Below, piece after piece: positions 56,798 to 64,000 of a DNA stretch of 64,000 bases. The position numbers and the translations under genes were made by a program. Origin of the DNA: JASHVB01 sp963780805 (GTDB lineage Bacteria; Pseudomonadota; Alphaproteobacteria; Acetobacterales; Acetobacteraceae); assembly GCA_963780805.1 (NCBI GenBank), contig CAWADP010000008.1:434001-498000 (forward strand), in the 5' to 3' direction. Under the pieces are notes generated by a model. It had not been told where the DNA came from and searched no databases. It saw nothing but the letters and a program-made list of their open reading frames with translations. Position 1 is the stretch's first letter. Each line of letters opens with the position of its first letter.

Positions 56798-58743
56798 GCC
56801 TCACCCGTACCGCGGGAGAGGGGGCCGTCTTCTCCCGGGACCTTCCATTCGGCGCGATGCTCCTGCCGGACGGACAAGTGCGCTTTCGGCTTTGGGCGCC
56901 GGCGCAGGAGGAAGTGTCGGTCGCGCTCGACGGCGGCAGTCGGCTGACGATGCAGCGCTCCCCCGATGGCTGGTTCGAAGCCGAGGCGCGCTGCCCGGCC
57001 GGCACGCGCTACCAATACCGCATGGCCAACGGCATGCTGGTCCCCGACCCCGCCTCCCGCTACCAGCCCGACGACGTGCACGGCCCGTCAGCCGTGATCG
57101 ATCCGCGCCACTACAAGTGGCGCAATGCCGCGTGGCGCGGCCGCCCTTGGCACGAAACCGTCGTCTACGAAGTTCACGCCGGCATGCTGGGCGGCTTCGC
57201 CGGCGTTGCGCGTGAGCTGCCGCGGTTGTGCGACCTCGGCATTACCGCGGTCGAGCTGATGCCGGTCAACGATTTTCCCGGCCGCCACAACTGGGGTTAC
57301 GACGGCGTGCTACCTTATGCGCCGGATTCCGCCTACGGCACCCCGGACGACTTGAAGGCCCTGATCGACGCCGCGCACGACCGTGGGCTGATGATATTCC
57401 TCGACGTGGTGTACAATCATTTCGGGCCGGACGGAAACTACCTGCACGGCTATGCGCCGCAGTTCTTTCGCGAGGACCACAAGACCCCCTGGGGCCCAGC
57501 TATCGACTTCCGCCACCCCGAGGTGCGCGCGTTCTTCACCGGGAACGTGCTGATGTGGCTGATGGAGTACCGTTTCGACGGACTGCGCTTCGACGCGGTG
57601 CACGCGATCGAGGACCAGAGCTGGGTGGACGAAATGGCCGCCATCGTCCGAGATACAGTCGAACCCGGCCGACACGTGCACCTGGTGCTAGAACACCACA
57701 ACGACGCCTCGCATTTGCGGCGTGGTGTGCATGCCCAGCGGACGGATGCCCACCGGACGGGTGCCCAGCGGACGGATTGCCAGGGGGAAGATGCCCAGGG
57801 GGAAGATGCCCAGGGGACGGAAGTCCGGGGGGCCGATGCACAATGGAACGACGACGGCCACAACGTGCTCCACGTGCTGCTGACCGGCGAGGACGGTGGC
57901 TACTACGCCGATTACGCGGACGACGCGGCCGGCAAGCTGGCGCGGGTCCTGGCCGAGGGTTGGGTTTACCAGGGTGAGTATTCCACCTACCTGGACGCCC
58001 CCCGCGGCAGCCCCAGCGCTGATCTGCCGCCGGCCGCCCACGTTTTGTTTCTCCAGAACCACGACCAGATCGGCAACCGCGCGATGGGCGAACGCCTGAC
58101 CGTCCTGACCGAACCCGCGGCACTGGAGGCGGCCATCGCGCTGCTGCTGCTGTCCCCGCAGATCCCTCTGCTGTTCATGGGTGAAGAGACCGCCAGCCGT
58201 TCCCCCTTCCTGTTCTTCACGGACCACGGGCCGGAGCTGGCCGAGGCTGTCCGCGAAGGCCGTCGCAACGAGTTCGCCCGCTTCGCCGACTTCGCCGACT
58301 CGGCGAAACGCGAACGCATTCCCGATCCGAACGCGCCGTCCACCTTCCAGGCGTCGCTGCCGGTGCCCGATCCGGAGCTCGGAAAGGCACGGGAGGCGCT
58401 CTATCGAAAACTGATCGCGCTGAGGATGCGGGAGATCGCGCCGCGGTTGGATGGCGCTCGCGGCATCGGCGCGCGGGCAATCGGGCCGAAGGCGGCGGTG
58501 GCTCGTTGGAGCCTTGCTCGCGCAGGGGGAGGCGCACGAGGAGGCGCACAGGGAGGCGAAGGGGGAGGCAAAGGGCGACAGGACGCGGACGAGATTATTC
58601 TGACACTGGCTACCAACCTTGACTCCGCGCCGGTTCCGTTCTCTCCGCCACCCGGCCGCCTGCTGTTCGCCAACGTCCCGGTGGCCCCAGACTTCCTCCC
58701 CGGCCACTGCACCGCTGCTTTCCTGGATAGCCGAAATGAATGA
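56794..58743 (+). CDS. treZ: Malto-oligosyltrehalose trehalohydrolase
   Basis: 649 residues. VRFRLWAPAQEEVSVALDGG (N-terminal beta module), then GH13_10: ITAVELMPVNDFPGRHNWGY, IFLDVVYNHFGPDGNYL, nucleophile in FDGLRFDAVHAIEDQSW, acid region HLVLEHHNDASHL and VLFLQNHDQIGNRAMGE. It releases trehalose from the product of TreY. Right after the acid-region strand, a seven-unit 15-bp repeat (57731-57835) adds about 35 residues before DAQWNDDGHNVLHVLL. A Gly/Ala-rich repeat (~58515-58580) extends another loop. Both keep frame. Confidence 0.95.
   Translation: MSLTRTAGEGAVFSRDLPFGAMLLPDGQVRFRLWAPAQEEVSVALDGGSRLTMQRSPDGWFEAEARCPAGTRYQYRMANGMLVPDPASRYQPDDVHGPSAVIDPRHYKWRNAAWRGRPWHETVVYEVHAGMLGGFAGVARELPRLCDLGITAVELMPVNDFPGRHNWGYDGVLPYAPDSAYGTPDDLKALIDAAHDRGLMIFLDVVYNHFGPDGNYLHGYAPQFFREDHKTPWGPAIDFRHPEVRAFFTGNVLMWLMEYRFDGLRFDAVHAIEDQSWVDEMAAIVRDTVEPGRHVHLVLEHHNDASHLRRGVHAQRTDAHRTGAQRTDCQGEDAQGEDAQGTEVRGADAQWNDDGHNVLHVLLTGEDGGYYADYADDAAGKLARVLAEGWVYQGEYSTYLDAPRGSPSADLPPAAHVLFLQNHDQIGNRAMGERLTVLTEPAALEAAIALLLLSPQIPLLFMGEETASRSPFLFFTDHGPELAEAVREGRRNEFARFADFADSAKRERIPDPNAPSTFQASLPVPDPELGKAREALYRKLIALRMREIAPRLDGARGIGARAIGPKAAVARWSLARAGGGARGGAQGGEGGGKGRQDADEIILTLATNLDSAPVPFSPPPGRLLFANVPVAPDFLPGHCTAAFLDSRNE
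57731..57835 (+). repeat. In-frame 15-bp tandem array inside treZ
   Basis: Seven units (57731, 57746, 57761, 57776, 57791, 57806, 57821), from ATGCCCAGCGGACGG to ATGCCCAGGGGGAAG, coding five-residue repeats such as AQRTD and AQGED. The last true family residues AQWND look like the seed of the expansion. Confidence 0.88.
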
Positions 58744-58785
58744 CGAGGCCCTGCGCGACAATGAATGACGAGGCCCTGCGCGACC
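58736..58785 (+). repeat. 25-bp tandem duplication of the malQ start
   Basis: ATGAATGACGAGGCCCTGCG plus CGACA/C occurs at 58736 and again at 58761. From the first ATG the frame stops after ten codons at the TGA inside the second copy; the second ATG gives full malQ. Confidence 0.92.
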
Positions 58786-60839
58786 TTGCCCGCCGTGCCG
58801 GCATCGCGGTCGAGTGGCAGGACTATGCCAACCGCCCGCAGGTTGTGGCGGCCGAGTCGCTGCGCCGTATCCTTGCCGCCCTCGGCCTGCCGGCGGACAC
58901 GCGCGGCGACCTGGCCGCCAGCCGGCGACTGCTTGCCAAGCGGGCCACTCTGGCGGACCTGCCGCCGCTGGTTACCGCCACGGCCGGCCGTCCTACCCGG
59001 CTCGACCTTGGCGCCAATGATTCCCTACCCGCCAAGCTGATGCCGGAACGCGGTCCTCCCCGCGACCTCACACTGACCCCGGCGCGCGGCCGGCTGCGCA
59101 TCCCCGCTGTGGCGGAGATCGGCTACCACCGCCTGCAGATCGGCGAGCGCGAGGTGGTTGTCGCGGTCGCGCCGGCGCAATGCCGCACGGTCGATGACGT
59201 GGTGCCGGATGCGCGGCTCTGGGGCCTGGCCGCCCAGGTCTATGCGTTGCGCTCGCCCGGCGATGCCGGCATCGGCGACGCCGCCGGCGTTGCCCAACTC
59301 GCCGAGGCGGCCGGCGCGCAGGGTGCCGACGCCATCTGCCTCTCGCCGTTGCATGCCTTGTTCACCTCGGACCCGGCACGCTTCGCCCCCTATTCGCCCT
59401 CGAGCCGCCTGTTCCTGAACCCGCTGCACGCTGCCCCCGCGCTGGTGTTCGGCGAAGACCACGTGGCCGCCGTCATGCAGGAGGCCGGCCTACAGGTCGA
59501 CTTCGCCCGGCTCGAAGCCGAGCGCCTGATCGACTGGCCCGCCTCCGCCGCCGCAAAGCTGACCCTGCTCCGCGCCCTGTTCGACGCCTTCTTCCGTGGT
59601 CCCGACGCCGAGGGCCCGCTCGGCGGCGACTTCGCCAGCTTCCGTGCCGAGGGCGGCGACCTGCTGCGTCAGCACGCGGTTTTCGAAGCCCTGCATGCCG
59701 ACCACGCACCGGAGCATGACTGGCGCCATTGGCCGATCGACCAGCGCAACCCTGCCAGCCCGGCGGTTGCCGCGTTCGCCGCGGCCCACCGCCTCGACGT
59801 CTTCTTCCACGAGTTCCTGCAATGGCTGACGGATCGCTCACTGGCCACGGCACAGCGCCGGGCGCGCGAGTCTGGGATGCGCATTGGCCTGGTCGGCGAC
59901 CTGGCAGTGGGCATGGATCCCGCCGGCAGCCACGCCTGGAGCCGGCAGCGCGACATCCTGCTCGGCCTGGCGATCGGCGCGCCGCCCGATCTGTTCAATC
60001 CGCGCGGCCAGAATTGGGGACTGACCGGCTTCTCCCCCCGCGCCCTGGAGGATGGCGGCTTCACCCCCTTCATCGCCACGCTGCGCGCGGTGCTGCGCCA
60101 CGCCGGCGGTCTGCGCATCGACCATGCCATGGGCCTGTCGCGGCTGTGGCTGGTGCCGGAGGGCGCGGACCCGGCCGAGGGTGCCTACCTGGCCTATCCC
60201 CTGACCGACCTGTTGCGTCTGCTGGCGCTGGAATCGGCCCGGCACAACGCCGTCGTGGTGGGCGAAGACCTCGGCACCGTTCCGGAAGGCTTCCGTGAGA
60301 CCGTGAACCAAAGCGGCGTCCACGGCATGCGGGTGCTGTGGTTCGAACGGGAGGACGACGGCGCGTTCAAGCCGGCGGACGCCTGGGAACCGACTGCCGT
60401 GGCGATGACGACGACGCACGACCTTCCCACCGTCGCCGGCTGGTGGCACGGCACCGACATCGCCGCGCGCGCCGAATGCGAACGGCTGGGCCCGGACGTC
60501 ACCGCGGCGGACGAGTCGGCCCGGCGCGAGCGCGATCGCGACGCGCTGTGGCAGCGCTTCGTTGCTGACGGCGTGGCGGAAGGTGCTGCGCCGCCGCCCG
60601 ATGCGCCGCAACCCGTCGTGGATGCGGCGGTGGCCTTTGTGACGCGAACCCGCTCACCGTTGGCGCTGCTGCCGGTCGAGGACCTGCTCGGGCAGGAAGA
60701 ACAACCGAACCTGCCGGGGACGGTGGATCAGCATCCGAACTGGCGCCGCCGGCTGCCGGGGCCCGTCTCGGCACTGCTGCAAGAGGAGGCACCCGCCAGG
60801 CGTGTCGCCGTCGTAGCGGCCGAACGCCCCCGGACATGA
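58761..60839 (+). CDS. malQ: 4-alpha-glucanotransferase (amylomaltase)
   Basis: 692 residues, GH77. ARLWGLAAQVYALRSPGDAG, PYSPSSRLFLNPLH, GLVGDLAVGMDPAGSHAWSR, APPDLFNPRGQNWGL, nucleophile in LRIDHAMGLSRLW and acid in VVGEDLGTVPEGFRE are all present. It reshuffles alpha-1,4-glucan chains, feeding suitable lengths to TreY. The start is the second of two duplicated ATGs. The stop overlaps treY (ATGA). The last residues and the treY head are coded by a repeated GAGCGGCCGAACG word (60815-60875). Confidence 0.95.
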   Translation: MNDEALRDLARRAGIAVEWQDYANRPQVVAAESLRRILAALGLPADTRGDLAASRRLLAKRATLADLPPLVTATAGRPTRLDLGANDSLPAKLMPERGPPRDLTLTPARGRLRIPAVAEIGYHRLQIGEREVVVAVAPAQCRTVDDVVPDARLWGLAAQVYALRSPGDAGIGDAAGVAQLAEAAGAQGADAICLSPLHALFTSDPARFAPYSPSSRLFLNPLHAAPALVFGEDHVAAVMQEAGLQVDFARLEAERLIDWPASAAAKLTLLRALFDAFFRGPDAEGPLGGDFASFRAEGGDLLRQHAVFEALHADHAPEHDWRHWPIDQRNPASPAVAAFAAAHRLDVFFHEFLQWLTDRSLATAQRRARESGMRIGLVGDLAVGMDPAGSHAWSRQRDILLGLAIGAPPDLFNPRGQNWGLTGFSPRALEDGGFTPFIATLRAVLRHAGGLRIDHAMGLSRLWLVPEGADPAEGAYLAYPLTDLLRLLALESARHNAVVVGEDLGTVPEGFRETVNQSGVHGMRVLWFEREDDGAFKPADAWEPTAVAMTTTHDLPTVAGWWHGTDIAARAECERLGPDVTAADESARRERDRDALWQRFVADGVAEGAAPPPDAPQPVVDAAVAFVTRTRSPLALLPVEDLLGQEEQPNLPGTVDQHPNWRRRLPGPVSALLQEEAPARRVAVVAAERPRT

Positions 60840-63737
60840 GCGGCCGAACGCGCTCTGGCACGAGCGGCCAAACGACCCCGGACACAGGCAGCCGCACCGC
60901 CTGCGCACCGCGCGCGACGATGCGCCTGCAGCTCCACGCTGGCTTCACTTTCGCCGATGCCGCCAATCTCGTGCCCTATCTGCACGACCTGGGCGTCAGC
61001 CACCTGTACGCTTCGCCGATCCTGACCGCGCGCGCCGGGTCGTTGCATGGATACGACGTGGTTGACCCGACCCGCGTGAACCCGGAGCTTGGCGGTGAGG
61101 CCGGCCTGCGTCGCCTCGTCACGGCCTTGCGTGCGGCCGACCTGGGCCTGATCGTGGACATCGTCCCGAACCACATGGCGGTCGGCGGCAGCGACAACGC
61201 CTGGTGGCAGGATGTGCTGCGCCATGGTCCAGCCAGCCGCTATGCGCGCTATTTCGACATCGACTGGACACCGGCCGATCCCGCGCTGCATGGCAAGGTC
61301 CTGGCGCCGTTCCTGGGGAGTCCGTACGGGCAGGCGCTTCAGGCCGGCGAGATCCGGCTGGATGCGGATGCGGGCGGCACGCCCGTCATCGGCTATTTCG
61401 ACGACCGCTATCCGATTGCTCCGTCCGATCACGCCGAGATCGCGGCCGCCGGCCCGGCCGCTTATGACTCGGCCACCGAAAACGGTCGCGTCCGACTGCA
61501 CCGGTTGCTGGAGCGGCAGCACTACCGTCTCGCTTGGTGGGGCACCGCGGGCGACGAGATCAACTGGCGCCGATTCTTCGACATCAATGGGTTAGCCGGC
61601 CTGCGCATTGAGGATCCGGAGGTGTTCGAAGCGACCCATGCCACGCTGTTCCGGCTCTACGAGGAGGGGTTGATCGACGGCGTGCGCATCGATCACGTGG
61701 ATGGCCTGACCGATCCCCCCGGGTACTGCCGCCGCCTCCGCGCCCGGCTGGAGGCGCTGGCGGCGAGGCGTGGGGGAGCAGGGACGACGGACGGGACCGG
61801 TGGGGCGGCGGACGGGGCCGGTGGGGCGGCTGCGGAGAAGGAGAATTGGACACCCCCCCCTCCCTTTGAGGGAGGGGACCGGGGGGAGGGGCGCGAGCCG
61901 TCGAGGCCGGCAGGTCTTCGCACCCCTCCCCCTGGCCGCCTCCCTCAAGGGGAGGCGGTGTCCTTTAGTCGTCCCACCGTCAGCACCACCCCTACGCCGA
62001 CGCTGTCCAACCGCCCGTACATCATCGTCGAGAAGATTCTCGGCGCCGACGAAGCGATAGCGACCGACTGGGGTGTGGACGGCACCAGCGGCTACGATTT
62101 CATGAACCAGGTCAGTGCCGTCCAGCATGAGCCTGAATCTGAACGATCCCTTGCCTTCTTCTGGTCGGCCGTCAGCAGTCGCCCAGCGGACTTCGCCACG
62201 GAAGAGTCATTGGCCCGCCTCCAGGTCCTGGAACGCGGCTTCGATGCCCAGCTCGAGGCGACCGCCACGCTGCTGCACCGTCTCGCCCGGCTGGACCCGC
62301 TCACCCGGGACACCACCCAACCAGCGATCCGCCGTGCCTTGCTCGTGCTGCTGGCGCAGTTCCCGGTCTATCGCACATACAACGCTGGGGGCCCACGCTC
62401 GCCCGGCGGGCAGGCGGCCTTCGCCCGCGCATTGACGGCGGCGAAGGCGTCGGCGCCGCTGCACCTGCACCCCGTGCTGGACCGGCTCGACCGCTGGCTT
62501 GGCGGCGAGGATGCCGGCAAACCCGGCGGTGAACTGCGCACCCGCGCCACCCGCCGCTTCCAGCAGCTCAGCGCGCCGGTCGCCGCCAAGGCGGTGGAGG
62601 ACACCGCCTTCTACCGCTACGGCCGCCTGCTCTCGCGCAACGATGTGGGGTTCGACGCCGGCCGCCTTGGTGCCGAACCGGCCGACTTCCACGCCGCCAG
62701 CATGGCCCGCGCGCGGCACTTCCCGGACGCTTTGCTCGCCACCGCCACCCACGACCACAAGCGCGGCGAGGATGTTCGCGCCCGCCTCGCCGTGATCAGC
62801 GAACTGCCGGACGAATGGCAGGCGACGGTGCAGCGCTGGTTGGAAGCGAACGCGGCACACCGCCCCGCGGCGGGACCGTCGCATGGCGACGAGGCCATGC
62901 TCTACCAAATGATCGTTGGCGCCTGGCCGCTGACCCTGTCCCCGACCGACGCCGTGGGCTGCAAAGACTTCGCGGAACGCCTGACCGGTTGGCAGCAGAA
63001 GGCAATCCGGGAGGCCAAGCTGCAAGGCGACTGGACCGGCCCGGACGAAGCTTACGAATCCGCCGCCCGTGACTTGCTGTTCCACCTGCTGACCCCCGGC
63101 AGCAATTTCGCCGCGGAGGCCGCTTCGTTTGTCCGCCGCATCGCTCGTGCGGGAGCGGTGAACGGGCTGGCGCAAACCCTGTTGAAGCTGATGTCGCCCG
63201 GGGTACCGGACTTCTTCCAGGGCACCGAGTTCTGGGACTTCAGCCTGGTCGATCCGGACAACCGCCGCGCCGTGGACTTCGCCGCCCGCACCCGCGCCCT
63301 GGCCGAGGCTCCCGCCCCTGGCTCCGTCGCGGGCGCATGGCGCGACGGGAGGGTGAAACAGGCGGTGATCGCGCGCGCTCTGGCGTTGCGCCGCGCGGTC
63401 CCGGAGCTGTTTGCCCGCGGGGACTATGTACCCGCTGCAGGCAACCGGCCCGTTGGCGCGGCACGTGGTCGCATTCGCTCGTGCCAGGGGTGCGGACGTC
63501 TGCCTCACGGTCGTTCCGCGCCTGCCGCACCGCCTGTTGAGCGGCGGCGACGCGATCACGCTGTCGCCGGCGGCTTGGCGGGATACCGCGTTGCGCTGCC
63601 CGCCCGAACTGGTCGGCCGGCGCCTGCATGACGCTCTCAACGGCGGTCCCGGCACCGTGACGGCGCCGACCATGCCGCTCGCTACATTGCTGCATGAATT
63701 CCCCATCCTGCTGCACTGCACGGTTAAATCCACGTGA
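60836..63737 (+). CDS. treY: Malto-oligosyltrehalose synthase (one frameshift near the end)
   Basis: About 967 residues. MRLQLHAGFTFADAANLVPY, LYASPILTARAGSLHGYDVV, IVDIVPNHMAVGGSDNAWWQ, nucleophile in DGVRIDHVDGLTDP, acid in YIIVEKILGADEAI and ATHDHKRGEDVRARLAV match TreY (GH13_26). It isomerises the reducing-end bond of a glucan to trehalose type. Between the two catalytic residues a ~65-residue repeat-derived insert (61784-61990) keeps frame. An extra base near 63432 breaks the C-terminus; corrected it reads PLQATGPLARHVVAFARARG to the stop at 63737. The start may instead be the ATG at 60920, since the first 28 residues are repeat-coded. Confidence 0.92.
61784..61962. repeat. In-frame tandem repeat plus C-rich palindrome inside treY
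   Basis: A 21-bp unit (GACGGGACCGGTGGGGCGGC-G) occurs twice (61790, 61811), then an inverted repeat of the CCCCTCCCTTTGAGGGAGG family with arms ~61848-61893 and 61919-61962. All of it is translated as a Gly/Ala/Pro/Arg-rich loop. Confidence 0.85.
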
Positions 63738-63821
63738 ACCGATGCTGTCGTTAGGATTGCCGTGCGTTGACTCCTTGTAGTCCGCGGGCCGACCGCGCGA
63801 CGAAGCAGAAGGAGTGATTGC

Positions 63822-64000
63822 ATGCTGATCAAGAAGACAGCGCTTGCCTTTGCAGCGAGTTCTCGCGTTGGCCGCCGCACCGCTGGGGGTCGCGATGGCA
63901 GACGCCGGCGGCGCCGGCAGCGGCGCATCGGCTGGCAGCGGAACGACCGGAGTCGCCGGCGGCAGCAGCAACTCGAACATGGCCAACACCGGCGCTACGC
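63822..64000 (+). CDS. Secreted Gly/Ser/Ala-rich protein (partial, one frameshift)
   Basis: Runs off the right end. The signal peptide starts MLIKKTALAFAA; skipping one extra base near 63858 it continues VLALAAAPLGVAMADAGG, with a likely cleavage after MADA, then a low-complexity GAGSGASAGSGTTGVAG and SSNSNMANTGAT. The uncorrected frame gives an arginine-rich nonsense peptide. AGAAGGAG precedes the ATG. Short exported proteins of this composition are common in the group; no function is known. Confidence 0.6.
   Translation, partial: MLIKKTALAFAASSRVGRRTAGGRDGRRRRRRQRRIGWQRNDRSRRRQQQLEHGQHRRY

Noticed and set aside
57731..57835. CRISPR-like array in treZ
   Set aside because: Contiguous in-frame 15-bp units inside a coding sequence without spacers.

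Overview
The window is about 64 kb of high-GC bacterial DNA. Gene content, GTG/TTG starts and ATGA/GTGA gene overlaps fit an alphaproteobacterium, most likely Acetobacteraceae or a close relative in Rhodospirillales. That placement is inferred from the alpha operon (rpsM-rpsK-rpoA-rplQ), the aroE-coaE-dnaQ order and the glgE/treS trehalose-glycogen cluster. No database search was possible. No rRNA, tRNA or CRISPR array was recognised.

Layout. (1) 0-8.3 kb: a sensor protein cut by the window edge, methionine sulfoxide reductase msrP with a small membrane protein, a D-cysteine desulfhydrase, decayed HTH and DNA-ligase remnants, a MetE-like protein, a NAD-binding epimerase, two small hypothetical proteins and a polysaccharide deacetylase. 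(2) 8.8-20 kb: a DUF2934 protein behind a perfect FNR/FixK-type box, a REC-EAL c-di-GMP phosphodiesterase, a RidA protein, a class III aminotransferase, a TPR/ATP-grasp protein, a penicillin-acylase-family hydrolase, a VOC protein, an alpha/beta hydrolase and TenA. (3) 20-33 kb: the alpha ribosomal operon, a full-length Lhr helicase, a dodecin-like protein, two 5'-truncated genes meeting head to head (Uma2 and SDR remnants), an alpha/beta hydrolase, and aroE-coaE-dnaQ. (4) 33-45 kb: an HD protein, an HpaB-type monooxygenase, an orphan sugar ABC ATPase, a CoA-transferase / TPP-enzyme / double CoA-transferase group, and a heptose kinase with a truncated methyltransferase. (5) 45.4-63.7 kb: one directional cluster glgE, treS-maltokinase, glgB, glgX, treZ, malQ, treY. 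It encodes the maltose-1-phosphate (GlgE) route to alpha-glucan together with the TreY/TreZ and TreS trehalose routes. A secreted protein runs off the right end.

Two window-wide themes stand out. First, the DNA is full of short palindromic and tandem-repeat elements of several families. In at least four genes (lhr, the double CoA-transferase, treZ, treY) such elements sit inside the reading frame without breaking it, extending linkers or loops, much like palindromic protein-coding inserts described in Rickettsia. Second, single-base indels break about ten otherwise well-conserved genes, including the essential rpoA and three enzymes of the trehalose cluster. This is best explained by consensus error in the assembly, so those genes are annotated across the break. 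A separate set of truly truncated remnants (DNA ligase, GxxExxY, PEP-CTERM tail, Uma2, SDR, methyltransferase) lies in or beside the repeat-rich gaps.
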